Shown here: piece by piece, positions 33,126 to 45,340 of the stretch
How the letters are laid out: each line of letters opens with the position of its first letter
Numbering within the stretch: position 1 is the stretch's first letter
Assembly (NCBI GenBank): GCA_037179335.1
Contig: JAKZHN010000002.1
Location: 1,674,001-1,738,000 of the forward strand
From: Cyclaneusma minus
Taxonomy: Eukaryota > Ascomycota > Leotiomycetes > Marthamycetales > Marthamycetaceae
Length of the DNA: 64,000 nt
Direction: 5' to 3'
Made by a program: the position numbers and the translations under genes
Notes under the pieces: model-generated
The model's input: the letters and a program-made list of their open reading frames with translations, nothing else
Databases searched by the model: none
What the model was told of the DNA's origin: nothing

Positions 33126-34316
33126 ACCACCCAGTTCCAGTAACGGTCAAAGACAGACGGTTTGTTTTTTTGTTTTGTGCACCAGAAAGGGGCACCGGCG
33201 GTTGACTTGGACAGTTTTGAGAGATAGGTTGTGGGAGACGTAATGAATGGCAGCTGAATGCCATAGAGAGAACAACTCCGTTCCGACAGGAGGAACATTT
33301 TATGATAGCAGTTCTCTTTGAAAACGACAAATGTCTCTCTCGAGAAGAATGTGGTGTTGCGTTGAAGTGTTCTGTCGACGAATGGCCCAGATTCCCAAAA
33401 GCTCAGGGGGGAATACCAAGATCGCTCTTGCTTTGAGGGTTTTGGAAAGGAAGCACTCCGCACACATGAGAGTTCGCCTCTGCTAGTACAGTCTTGAAGA
33501 TCATGATGGGTCGATGGCGCCCTTTATATACCTGGGCAAAGTAGGCAGGTAGGCAGCTTCTTCTTAACAGCCAACTTGGGCTTAATCCTCAATCACCTCA
33601 ACTTAAACGAGTCTTTCGACACCAGCATTGCTTCATGACAACAGCTGTCTCCTTTGACATTCACCTTTCTCGACCTCCAAATTTTAAACTTTGTGTCTAC
33701 ATCCATATGAGGTCTAGACCTTTTGGGCAAGAGATTACAAAAGCATGTGACGTGTTTTACGAGGCTCGAAAATTGCTCCAACAATGCATTGAAGGCCTTA
33801 ATGATGAAATCCTGATGTTTGGCAGAGTTATGAAGTGCCCTTTATAATTTATATAGAAAGGCAGCTACCTCTAAACAACTATCCTAACCTCACTCCTCAA
33901 GTCTCAGCATGAACTTGGTCCCCGACACCACTAATGCTCAATGACACCAGGTCCCTTCCTCGATAACAGACTGCTTCCAAAAACAAATTATATTTTGCGT
34001 GCTCTCCTTGTAGGGCAACTTTATATCCTTGAGCGCAAAACTAGCAAAATCACTGTTCCTTCGGAAGTTGAAAAGAATGCCCCTGGTGAAGTTGAATCTG
34101 CAGTGGGTCTTACAACTCAAGACTGAGAGCGGTTGCCCTTTATATACCTGGAACAGGTACTACTTAATATATGGAACCAAGTAGAGTTTAGTCTCGGAAT
34201 GAATTAGTCTTCTGACATCGTCAACGCTTGAGGACAACAGCTCGCTTCCTCGACGGCATGTTTATTCCAAACACCCATCAATCTAATTTCACGCTTCTTT
34301 TCCAAGTTTCGGATTG

Positions 34317-34696
34317 CTCACCGTCTTCCTGTCAGTAGTGTCGCTTCTCTGTGCTGTTGCTGAGACTTCTCACTTCAGCACTTGTGAAGTCTTCGAAAAC
34401 TATAAAACTACGCAGCCTGGCTTTTAGAACGCTCCAAAAAACGCCCTCAGGTGACTATTACTCATGATTCACTCATTATCCAGGAGCGTACCAACCAACC
34501 GAGTTACCAAGCCTGAGACACTCCAGAGTGAAGGGTGAGCTCTCAAAACTGCGCCCCGCGAGTCTAGTCTTGCATTTCCCGAGGCCCCAGCCCAGCCCTC
34601 GTCACCGTCGTTCCACGAAACTGCTGTCGGTCCATCATCTTCTTCTGGTGGTATCTCGTTTCAGCCACTGGAAGTCTCGAGCAATTATAAAAGACA
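34317..34696. repeat. Two similar CACTTCAGCAC/TATAAAA modules
   Basis: 34317-34412 and about 34598-34696 share CTCACCGTC / GTCACCGTC, TGTC-rich stretches, a CAGCxCTxGxGAAGTCT block and a final ACTATAAAA / ATTATAAAA. They look like duplicated promoter fragments between the array and the phosphomannose isomerase gene. Confidence 0.4.
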
Positions 34697-35209
34697 AACA
34701 CATCTCAACCTCTCTTCACTCCCCAACTCTAAACTTCAATCCGAGCCACCAGAACGATAGGTTACGCCTGATGTCTGAAGATAATGCATTCAGTCGATAC
34801 AATCCCAGCTCGCTGTGTAGGGACTGGGATTGGCTACTATGAATCCAGCCTTTCGTATCCATAAGGTACCAAATCTCCAAGTTCCCCACCGTCATCCGTT
34901 GGCCCTATCTAAGCCTTTGGGCTCAGGTAGTAGTGCTGGGTTGACTTGGGTTGGTTTGGTGTTGTCTAAAGCTGCTGGATACATGTGTTACCGACAGAAG
35001 TCATGTGGCTTGGCAGGGCGGGACGTGCACGCGGGTAGCCACTTAGCGCGGGGTTATTTGCCAGCCCCCTGTCATTTGGAGGGGCAAGTTGAAGTCTACG
35101 TCAGAACATCGACAGCACGACCTGAACTATCGAGAACTTCACTGTTACTTCAAGGAAAGCAAGCCGTTGACTGCTTTTCAAGACTTGAACCCTCCAGAGT
35201 TCCCTCACG

Positions 35210-36609
35210 ATGCAGGTGCCACTAATCAGACTCCAATGCGGAGTCAACAGCTATGACTGGGGAAAGGTGGGCAAGGAATCTGCTGCTGCCAAGTTCGCCC
35301 AGGCTACTCCATCCGATGACTTCTCTATCCAAGATGACAAGCCATACGCCGAGGTAAGTTTGGAAACCTGCACAGAAATATTCGTGAGATGAAGTTACTA
35401 ACATTACCGTAGTTATGGATGGGAACTCACCCTTCAAACCCCTCGAAGGACCTCACCACCCAAAGGACCCTCCTCGACCTCGTCCAAGACAACCAAGCCC
35501 TCCTCTCCTCCGAAATCAGCTCCAAATTCGGCCAAAAGCTCCCCTTTCTCTTCAAAGTCCTTTCCATCGGCAAAGCCCTCAGCATCCAAGCCCATCCCAA
35601 CAAGAAACTCGCCGGAGAACTGCACAAGAAAGACAGCAAGAACTATCCCGATGACAACCACAAGCCCGAGATGACTATTGCCATTACCCCCTTCGAGGGT
35701 CTCTGCGGCTTCCGTCCCCTCAACGAGATCTCCCACTTCATATCTACCGTCCCGGCCTTGAAAAACCTACTAGGCGATGAGGAGGCAGAGAAATTCCAAT
35801 CGTCTGTTAAAGACTCAGACGACGAAGAGTCCAACAAGAAAGCCCTACAAGCCGCCTTCAGCAAGCTCATGAACTCCTCATCAGACTCCATCAAAAGCGC
35901 TGCCAGAGACCTCGTCGAAGCAGCAAAATCCGAAGGCGACAAATTCGCCGGCTCTGGCGGCCCCTCCAACACCGGCGCTGAGCTATCCGAACTAGTCACC
36001 CGCTTGGACTCCCAATTCCCCGGCGACATCGGCCTCTTCGTGCTGTTCTTCCTCAACTACGTGAAGCTCTCGCCAGGAGAAGCCATGTTCCTGAAAGCCG
36101 ACGACATTCACGCCTACATCAGCGGCGACATCATCGAATGTATGGCCGCCTCGGATAACGTCGTGCGCGCCGGCTTCACGCCCAAGTTCAAAGACGTGTC
36201 CACTCTCATCGACATGCTTACCTACTCTTACGCTCCGATCTCTGAGCAGAAAATGGAGCCGCAAGATTATCCGTATGTGACGTTGAATGCGACGGCGTAT
36301 TCTAGTGCCAGTAGTGCCACGCTTTATGATCCGCCCATTGAGGAGTTTAGTGTTGTGAAGACGGAGCTGAAGAGGAAGGGGGCGAAGGCTACTTTCGAAC
36401 AGGTTGAGGGACCAAGTATCTTTATTTGTACGGCGGGGAGTGGGAAGATTGGTGTGGGGCCGAAAGAGGAGGAAGTCAAGGCGGGATATGTTTTCTTTGT
36501 GGGTGCTACGGCGGAGGTGGTGCTTGAGGCGGAAGACGAGGAGTTTACTACTTTCAAGGCGTTTTGTGAATTGCATGGGAAGGAGGATGCGGAGAAGCAG
36601 AAGTTGTGA
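35210..36609 (+). CDS. PMI40: Mannose-6-phosphate isomerase, type I
   Basis: This zinc enzyme interconverts fructose-6-phosphate and mannose-6-phosphate, the entry to GDP-mannose, N-glycans and cell-wall mannan. Two exons (35210-35353, intron 35354-35412, 35413-36609) give 446 residues, the family length. The N-terminus LIRLQCGVNSYDWGK is typical. Zinc ligands lie in SIQAHPNK (Gln and His) and further on in the conserved core. The signature YPDDNHKPEMTIAITPFEGLCGFRP is present (split here as YPDDNHKPEM and ITPFEGLCGFRP). The C-terminal cupin ends normally. It is presumably cytosolic. Codon use is strongly C-ending in the first two thirds of the gene. Confidence 0.96.
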
Positions 36610-37076
36610 GCAGGGTGGAGATGGAGAGGACAGTAGATCTGTCGTCTCTTCGGGGTTCTATTCGAGTCTGTACTCATATAATCGATATAAGGAGGCCTAG
36701 GCCCCAGAGAAAAAGGTCACGCACTGAGAGAAAGTGGCTAGGCCGAAAAATAATGATGGATGATGGCATAGTCCGCATGGGTTTCAAACTTCTCTCTTCT
36801 CTTCCACTCTAGCTCAGCTATCAGCAAGCGCTCTATATACCATAGCGCAGAAATAGACACAGCCACATCTCTATACCCCAGCCTGAAGCAGAATAAAGCC
36901 GCCCAATCGGTATCTCAGCGACTCGGAACCTCCAAAACTTCCCAGTAACAAGTATACAAGCGTGAATGAGAAGAACCCCGATGAACGCCCAGCAGCCCAG
37001 ACGCTCATCTATGTGACCAGCGAACAGGAAAACATGACAGAAAACCCAACATTCAACGTTTTTCAACGCAAGACCG

Positions 37077-39192
37077 CTACACACCCTTACTCGGCAGATC
37101 CGCCAGTTTCCCCATCCGTTCCGCTTCCTCAACAGCCACGGGATCACTAACATCCACCCCCCTCCTCTCCGCCTCAATCTCTCTCAACGGTCCCACAAAC
37201 CACTCCCGCGCGCTCACAAGCCAAACCACATTCGCGCCCACGGCAATAATGCCCACCGCCACAACGGTATAATTCAAGCTTTGACTCGTGACCGGATTGC
37301 TCGTCGGCAGACAGAAAATCACCGTAATCCATGCTATCCACGCTACGCCTACAAATGCTATGGGGCGAGAGAAGATGCCGAGGTTGAAGGGGCCTTTGCG
37401 AAAGGCAGAGGGGTAGAGGAGGCCGATTAGGATGGGGATGCCGTAGGAGATGTAGAGGCCGATGGTGGCGATGGAGGTGGCGGCGGAGAAGGCGACGGAG
37501 GAGCCGAGGGAGGGGAGCGCGAGGATGAAGGAGAGGAAGCAGGCGAGCCAGACGGTGCGGATTGGGGAGGAGAAGCGGGGGTCGACTTTGTGGAAGAAAC
37601 TTGGCTGAGGGGAGTGTGTTAGCGTGGTGGTGAGAATGTGGTTTGAGTAGGGTGAAAAGGGGTAGGAGAGGCGGTCTATAGGCTCTCAAGTTGAAACTTG
37701 AGTTATGGGGCAAGGAGATGGGGATGAGCGAAATGATCCACCTTGTGGACTTGGCTTGATAAGTGAAGATTGTCTGAGTCAAGAACTTGGGGATTTCAAG
37801 TGCGTTGTGGATAGAGAAGATTTCTCGCAATGATTCAGGGGTAGCGGGAGATCAAATAGGGGGGTAGTAAAAATAAGGGTAAAAGCTCACAATGCCTCGA
37901 TCTCTCGCAAAAGCAAACATCATACGGCTATTACTCGTCATGCTGAACAGCCCACAATGCCAAATACAAATCATAATCAGACACATAGCCACCACCGCGC
38001 CATCATCGCCAAAAATATCCACAAAAATCTGCAACACGGGTTGATCGTAGGTGCTGTTGACCGTGCTTGTGAAATTCTGGATGCTGAAAAGGAACGAGAG
38101 TAGGACGAAAAATCCAAAGAGGGCGGAGAAGCCGACTGAGCTGATGACGCCGATGGGAGCACTCATGGCTGCGTTTCGTGTTTCTTCGCTCAAGTGCGCG
38201 GAGGCATCGAAGCCGGTGAGTGTGTATTGGGCCATCAGACAACCGCAACATGCCACATACGCAGGAGAGGCGCGGACAGACCAGCCTGGATCACCAGTCC
38301 CATCGTAGAAAGTCGCAAAGACGAATTTTGCACTTTGGTGCGTAGGAGCTTTTGCCAATACTGCAATAGCCAGTGCCGTGACTCCAGCCGAATGTATCAG
38401 AATCGAAGAGTTGTTCAGGTATCGAAGGACTTGAACACCGAAAGTGTTGATGAGACCGTGGGATACGAGGAGGGCGGCGTGGATGCCTATTGTTCGGGCA
38501 GGAGTTGCTTCGTAGGAGGACTTGACTTGGGCGGTGGTTGAGATGAGGCCGGCGAGACCGAAGGTTATGCCTGTGGTGACGGCGACTTGGCCCAGGAGGT
38601 TGAACCAGCCGGTTATCCAGGAGGCGTAGGCGGAGTGGGCGGGGGGTGCGAGCATGGCGGACCAGAAGTAGGGACCGCCGCTTGTTGGGATTGCGGATAC
38701 GATTTCGGCCATGCCTAGGGCGACGATGAATGCTGTTGAAGTGGTTAGCTGGATTCTTGTTTGATCTGGCAAAACTGTTTTCTTGACTCTCATGCTCTCC
38801 CCGGCTTCCATTCTTGTATTTGCGACAAGGTTTCAAGAACTTGGGATATACTCACTGAAAAACGAAACCACAATCCAGCCCACCGTCATGACACCCGGTC
38901 CGCCAGTAACTAACCCATAGCTGAACAGAGTTGTGATACCCGTAATAACACTCTGTGACTCATATCAGCACTCATTCTTCCCATACCACTTTTCCCTCTT
39001 TCTGCTCTTCCACCTCCTTTTTCCCATCCTAGAACTCACAATAACCGAAAAACTGATTCCAAAATTATGCATCAACCCCCAATTCCTCTTCAGCTCCTGT
39101 TCATATCCAAAATCGGCCAGCCGGTCCTGGTCCTGCTCATCAATCGCATCGACACCCGGCCGGCGCACCTCTTGGCTCTCTGGATCTGCCAT
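37077..39192 (-). CDS. GABA/amino-acid permease, APC superfamily
   Basis: A plasma-membrane proton-coupled transporter of the fungal GABA/choline permease group. Four exons (39192-39040, 38952-38856, 38732-37891, 37604-37077) join in phase to 539 residues. Features are the N-terminal FGYEQELKRNWGLMHNFG, the loop GLVTGGPGVM, the signature ALGMAEIVSAIPTSGGPYFW, and the later GFDASAHLSEETRNAA. SNSRMMFAFARDRGI is spliced to PSFFHKVDPRFSSP, with about 12 transmembrane helices in all. The last intron is long for this genome (286 nt). Substrate (GABA, choline or another amine) cannot be decided from sequence alone. The gene converges on phosphomannose isomerase. Confidence 0.9.
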
Positions 39193-40344
39193 TCCCGCTG
39201 GAATGATATTTGAGTCCTTAGGAATAAGCTCGTCTTCTCCTCACCACCGCAGTGAGTAATCCGCTTTGCGAAAAATGAATTTGTTGAAAAAAATGTCGCA
39301 AGGTTTTGCGCACGCGCCGGTATCGCCAAGTTGCTATCGGAAGCGACGGAGCCAAGTCCGATGATATCTCGTCCGAGCGAGCACGGCGGGGGTTTGAAGC
39401 AATCGCGAAATGACAACTTCGGTAGGAAATGCAGATATGGAAGCTGAAATTGAGCTGAGAGAAGGCTCACGAACGACAAAGAAAGAGAAAGCAATCTTAC
39501 AGAAGTGTACGTGGTTTGGTAGCTTGGCTATCGCTGGAGCTGCTCGATGACACACGCTCCTCCGCGATAAGACAACCCTGCTGCTCGGGGAAGGCCAAGC
39601 CTTGGGGGCTAGACTGCGGGGATGTGCTGTGAAGATCTATCATTGGCGGTTGCGCCCCGAGCCTTGCCTTCTTGAGCTTAAAGATCCCTAACATATGTAG
39701 CCTCTGGTGGCTTTTGACAGCTCTGATGACCGATGGCACATAGCCGTCATCTCGCTTGTTCAAACCTTCGTTGTTGGTTGTTGATATACTTGCCGGGCGC
39801 CCTTGACGCGAAGCTATCAACAGTTATATCATACACGAGAGATAACAGAGGCCCGAGCGATGTTTGATATGAGGTTTGGCGATGGTAAGCGGCGAGAGAG
39901 CCCGGAGGGTCGGGAATGGCTCGGTATCAGAAAGAGTAGGGCTTGATAAACTGATAAAACTGAGTTTGCCTGAGTCGTGACTTGCGAAGCATCGAAATAA
40001 TTCATACGAAAAAGGCGAGTTCATATTCCACATTTTCTTTGTGAGATTCGGTCTGGCCGTCGCTGGAACTGCCGGTCCGATGTTCCCGAGGTTGCGATTT
40101 GGAGCTTGTGGTTTGTCAGACTTGATGAGTTGCTCGAACCTCCTTCAAACTTGAAGTGCGAAAATTGCACAGGCTGACATAAGCGAGATGGCGTTTTGTT
40201 CAAGATCACCTGAATTGACTCTCCAGTCATGTGACTATCTGGTGGCGGATCGGCTGAATGGAAGTCCGAGACATCATATTACACAAGTCGTCAAAGCGCC
40301 CTAACGTTCTTTCCACCTCACTTGGATTCTGACTTCTGTGTGGT

Positions 40345-40831
40345 GGGACGTCAATCTTCATCTTCAGTTCTGGTCCATTCATTCCAACCCCCAATCTATC
40401 AGAACGACTTACTGCCAGCCGTTCTCGACCTGTCAATGGCACATGAGACCAAGTTGTCCTCCCCATCATCCTCCAGAATCCGGTGTTTGCCCCTGATCCA
40501 CGGAATCTGACGGAGTCGGCTGGTCGACAAAGACATCTACAGTCAGGCTGTCAGTAGCCGAACAGCTCTCAGACGAAACCACCAAGAGAGACGTAGCCAA
40601 GATACCCCCACGGGCTCCCGCGACATCACGATCGATGCGGCAATTCGAGACGCTTCGTATCTCACGGCTTCCGAACTTCGTGCGAGTGCCCGTCCCAGCA
40701 TCGTTGCATATGCCCCTTTCCGTCATCTATCTCACAGCAAGGCTGAATCCCGTCCAACACATCGAGATCCGCCTCCCAAGCATCTGGCTACCGGCATGAG
40801 TTCATTTGGAAGTCAATCTATGACATATTGA
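40345..40831 (+). pseudogene. Possible degraded gene fragment
   Basis: One frame reads from 40345 through SERLTASRSRPVNGT to a TGA at 40444-40446, where one base change would restore Trp. It continues as DQVVLPIILQNPVFAPDPRN to a stop at 40557. Another phase is open from 40511 to 40831 (with LVDKDIYSQAVSSRTALRR and a normal stop). The handover looks like a frameshift near 40515-40530. No ATG and no family match. Confidence 0.3.
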
Positions 40832-43429
40832 TAGTACCTCGATGGCGCATTTCGTGCATATTGACCTACCCGAAGCTTTTTTCATATGCAAAACCGTTTT
40901 CGAATCTCAAACTTGAGATTGTTCTTTCTTCGAATCTTACTTCCTTTCGTCTCTCTCGTCTTGTCGATGCTGTGCCGAGCTCAGAAATGATAGCACGGAG
41001 TCAGGTGCTCTTCTCGCACTCTTTATCTTATTCCGGACACCATCTTTGTATTATTCTGTGAGTCAGGGGCACCACCAGCCCGATGACAACTATGACATCA
41101 AACAACTGACTCCTGAACACTGCATTGCTTCGGGAGCTCCGAGTCTTGTGGGACTGGGCTAGCAGACCTGTCTCGAACTGCTCAAACATCGGACTCAGAA
41201 GACAGCACTCACAAACCGTTTCACGCCATCTCGTAGGGGGCGCGGAAGGCATGGGTTCTATCTGCTACACTTGTCACCGATATCGGAACTTCCGCTCAGT
41301 GGCCTCATTCTCTTGCTGTCTGGTATGACAGTGGTCAGCCTTGATATGAAGCAGCAAACCAGGGGTCACACGCGTCCTTGGTTGCTCGACAGGAGTGCTC
41401 GACAGTAGTGTTCGACAGGAAGGGCGCAGCAGGCTGGACGTTTTGTCCCTTGCGGTAATGGTGTCACAACTAAATGAAAATCAGAGTCTCATGCTCTCAA
41501 CTTATTCCCCGTGGGTGTTGAACTCAGACGCATCATCTTTGTCCCTCGCCGCGTCCAGTTTCGACGTTACAGACCCAGGGACGGGATGAGACGCTTCCTC
41601 TGCCCAATCCACTGCCCTCGTGGGGTATCAGCTGCCAAAGTACTGTGAATGCCGCGGCATGTCGAGGATTGTGACTTGTCCAAGAGGCGAAAGGGCGTGT
41701 CTGAAGAACGGGCTTGATCTCTACACGTCACAAAGACGGTCTATTTGTCTTCATCCGGGTAAGGTTTCATGAGACTCGAGCGAGTGAGGATGTAAGACAG
41801 GTGCCAGAAGTGCAGCTAAGGTGTCACGGGTCAGCAAGATCCAAGAGATAGGGATACAAGATGCTTGGAGCCGTACCTGATCTCGAGTCCACACTAGTTT
41901 GCCATCTGATCTCCCACGGCTAGAAAGCTCCTCTGGGTTACACGATGACCACTCCCTACTGCCAAGCCTCGAGGTCGAAGATGAAACTTCACGGACTATG
42001 AGCTGCTTTCATCGGAGTCAGCTGAAAGTATGACTCCCCAGTGAAAGGCGGGTTCAACACACCACTTCGAGGATCGGATCTGCACGAGATCATTTTGAGA
42101 TTCTCTTGCCGCCGATGTCTCGTCGATCTATCCGCATTCAGCCAACGCCATCGCTTCCTCTTTCTCTTCCCGCCCCTTGTCATTCGACGCAAGCCCAAAG
42201 CAGCCAGCGTTCAGATCTGTCACAAACCCAAATCAGCCAGATGTCCGAATCTATCACAATGGTCAAGTGGTCTCACCATGATGCCATCCCAGTCAGTCCA
42301 GCAAGCCACATCTCCCTCAGACTGCCGTAAACGTCAGTATACAGCACTCTTGCCGCCCACGATGCGGCTGGGGTATATCACCTGGCATATCACTGCATGT
42401 GCTCCCACAAGCCACTCAGAAGAACGTTGATCCAGAGCCGTGGTTCATTCCCGTTTCGGCGCCGCAGGCACGACGAAGGATGCATCCAAAAAGGCAAAAA
42501 CCTCATATCAGAATGTGACAGACCAGCCACCAACAACCAACAGAACCACCAAATAGATAGAGGCAATCTCCGAACATCCCCTCAAAATGCTATACGCCTC
42601 CCAGCAACCCGGTTCGCCGAACTATCGACACGTCATACCAACTTCCTCTTCGAGCCTGTCCCGCTGCTGCCAGGGTCGCTGCAAGAATGAAGCACATCTG
42701 TGAGCCTCCATAAAATTCATCCTGGCTGGAGATCAATCTGTGGAGTACATATGTACGGTGTGACAGTTCCTGCCTTATGCGCAGGACACATCGGAGGAAC
42801 AGACTCCAGGGTTTTTGACAAGGGGAAGGCATGGGTTTTGTGTTCGGCATAACATCCGGCGCCGGCATAGTATCCGGCATAATGTTTATGTGAAACATGC
42901 AAGAGCGGATATTCGGACAGGCTTCCTGCGGGCCCCGCCGCCCCCGCAACTCCGCTTTTTTGCACCCTTGTTGCGGGATTTTCAGGCACAGAACAACTCT
43001 TTATCGGAAACCGAAAAACGATGACCCGACCCGGATCGTATCATGATGGATCGAAGAAAACGCCGCCAGTCGGCGGCCGAGAAATCCACAGTGCTGAGGC
43101 CGGGGCCCGGAAGCCATCCGTCAACCGTGGGACATGAGCCGGGTTCCCCGCCCCGACCACAAAACCGGGTTTGTCCAATCTATCACACGTGTTGCCAAGA
43201 GATTTGTTATACAGTTTGCAAAGGCTAGAGGTTATACACCTACCGCTCTACGCGCTTGATATCGCCGCAACTCCTCCAGTCGTGCAAGCTTTCCGAACCC
43301 GCGCGGAAGGCACGGCGCCAACCTTTCTTACCGCGACCCCGGTCCCAGGCCAATACATGGAAGCTAGGTAGGCATGTTCCTTGCTAATACCGCTCAACGC
43401 TATTGCAGATCCTAAGAGTTCAAGAACTT

Positions 43430-44150
43430 GAAGTTTTGGTACACGACGTAGGCCACTTAGTTGTCAGTGGCTACTGCCTAGGTTTTAAATTGCCAAAGCT
43501 GAAAATATAGCCACAAATAGAGATATCAACTCAATATCGCTTGATATTCCTATTTACAAATGCCTTCTAAAAGTGATATATATCGAGTTTTGGTATTTAC
43601 CATCTGGGCATTTGCTAGTTCCTAGCTTGCAAGTGCCGAAAGTAGAGCCGAGCGGGATGAGTTGCTAGCGATAGGGTAGGAAACACAATTCTAGGTGCTG
43701 ATATTCGCTGGGTTGGATAAGCGCTAAACCATGGGCTAGGGATGAGTCTAGTCGGCGTAGGTGATGTCAACTACGTGTTAACTGCTGTGTTTTTCACTGG
43801 GTCTGAATTACCTTCACTTGAGTTATATAATCTATTTCGATTATATTTAATGATTTGATCTCGCTTATAGCCGGGGAACAAACCGCCAACCTTAAATATA
43901 CCCTTCAGGATATAACGCGATATATTACGGAGTTTAAGCATAAAAAAATGCGAAATGCTTGCTAGCTTAAATGACTGAGATAATTTATAAATGTGAATGT
44001 TGGTAGTTACCAACTTCCAAATAGGGATAGAGTGATAACCTCGAGAGTCAAGGATTGTCCAAGTAACAATAAGACGGGCTAGGAAATGACAAACTCCCGG
44101 GATCTAGGGAGAGTTTGGCGGGAGGTAAAAGATAATAATTGTTGCAATTG
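43430..44150. other. AT-rich island
   Basis: This stretch is visibly richer in A and T than its surroundings, with many TATA/ATAT words and short inverted repeats and no coding frame. Such islands in ascomycetes are often mutated transposon remains, but no element could be recognised. Confidence 0.4.
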
Positions 44151-44606
44151 CGCAGACATTGTTGAGAGGAAGATTAGCCGAGACGGTTTTGCTCCCGACA
44201 GTCTTCTCTAGATTCAGCAACCTAAATGCCAAATCCGCATACGCCAATCATGCATCTCCCGCCCCGTCAAAATCCTACCCAGGTTACCCAGCTTTAACCG
44301 TCCCGCCTTATCCACCGATCTCCGCGCTCAGGACACCAAATGCACCTAGTCCTAGCCGGCGCAACATACTAGTAGTTAAGCCGTCGATCAGCCGGAACTC
44401 AAAAGAATCCGATACCGACCCCGTGCAGCCTCCCTGTTTTTGTGCTAAGAGCTAAGCTGCGGCTAGAGCTCCTAACCCCCTACTAGCCCAAAACTGGATC
44501 AAATCCAGGCATATTTAGTGCCTCAAACCCAGGGTTTTCAACTCACCGTGTGTCTTGCCGGTCTCCACGCGGCTGTTCCCATTTGATCAGCAATCCATGA
44601 TTAATC

Positions 44607-45340
44607 TCAGCCTTCAAGCCCCAACCGCTCGTATTCACGATCCAGCAGGCCGGATAGCCTTCCGCACCTGCACATCTTTAGGTCAGGGTCAGACATACTC
44701 AAAGACACTTCACGATTTTGACACAGTTCTCGAACCGCTCCTAGCCCGCGGCAGACCGCCCACGTGGAGCCTGCCAAAAAGGCTGCGGAAAATGTCACTG
44801 CGAATTGGACATTCCCATATCAGCATAGCGTCAATCTATGTGAGACCCTGAGCGGTAAAAGACGGCGCTATTCGCAGGCTATTTTGGCGCTGGTGTTGGC
44901 GCTGGACATGGAGCTTATGTGGGCGTGGAGCTTCCTAGCTAGGTCTGGTGGGGACATACTTGACGCGCAACACACGGACGGGTACCGAGGAGCTGGATCG
45001 ATGAGGGTCCAGCGGCGCCTGCCGGGCTGGAAGGGGGTAGATTCGCAAGCGCGGCGCCGGAGTGTTGAAAACGAAATTTGATGACGGTTTTCTGTTGGTT
45101 TCTGTTAGTGCCGAGGTCGAGAACTGGCTGGAAAGCGGGCTGGGGGAGTTCTGGAACACGAGGGCGGTGGCGTGGTGGGGAAGAAGTGAAAATGACGAGC
45201 GGCACGGCTGGACCGAAAGCTTCCTGAGATTGGGTTTCAAACGGCTGTGGGCGATTCGGCGATTTGGGAGCTGAACTGGCGATGGAAGGGTGTTGGAAAG
45301 GGTGTGGTTGAGAAAGTAAATTGTGGATGAGGAGAGCTTA
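44607..45340 (-). CDS. Candidate mitochondrial protein, structure unresolved
   Basis: A minus-strand frame from about 45340 to 44935 contains an Arg/Ser/Leu-rich stretch ending SSQFSTSAL, which is typical of fungal mitochondrial presequences, then FNTPAPRLRIYPLPARQAP. A strong donor AAGTATGTCC lies near 44963. A second frame (44798-44607) starts after an ATTCGCAG acceptor-like site and encodes a hydrophobic segment (TFSAAFLAGSTWAV) and a Cys-containing tail. The acceptor puts that frame out of phase with the donor chosen here, and no in-frame ATG was found near the 5' end. The model is therefore incomplete. Confidence 0.3.

Larger units (their letters stand above)
30974..34146 (-). promoter_or_regulatory. 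Eight left-facing TATA modules (CAGGTATATAAAGGGC)
   Basis: On the plus strand the core GCCCTTTATATA occurs at 30974, 31528, 31879 (as GCTCTTTATATG), 32208, 32882 (GTCTTTATATA), 33519, 33837 (with an insertion) and 34135. On the minus strand this is a TATATAAAGGGC box followed, about 25-30 bp on, by CTTCATA and CTGCAAGAC in several copies. A further 40-60 bp on comes the CAGTGCTTT/TCCAAAACC block. Spacing between copies is 298-673 bp. These look like promoters by geometry. No transcript evidence is available. Confidence 0.55.
29740..34260. repeat. Array of degenerate promoter-like/short-ORF units
   Basis: About ten diverged copies, 300-650 bp each, share these parts in order on the plus strand. 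A left TATA module is present in the first four copies and in altered form in two more. A segment containing TTCGACAGCAAC...TTGCGACAACAGCT follows, then a block around CAGTGCTTT...TCCAAAACC as read on the minus strand. The right end is GCCCTTTATATACCTG, a TATA box facing left. Similarity is clear only in patches and indels are frequent. There is no transposase, LTR or tRNA-like end. Whether this is a decaying gene family, a non-coding RNA locus, or a satellite is open. Confidence 0.75.

Noticed and set aside
35992..36576. 194-codon minus frame opposite phosphomannose isomerase
   Set aside because: Antisense of a conserved coding exon.
36820..36850. GCGCTCTATATACC resembling the right TATA module
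   Set aside because: Only the short box matches; none of the flanking blocks of the arrays is present.
44159..44455. 98-codon plus frame next to the AT-rich island
   Set aside because: Codon choice unlike neighbouring genes and many CTAG-type words; more likely a repeat remnant.
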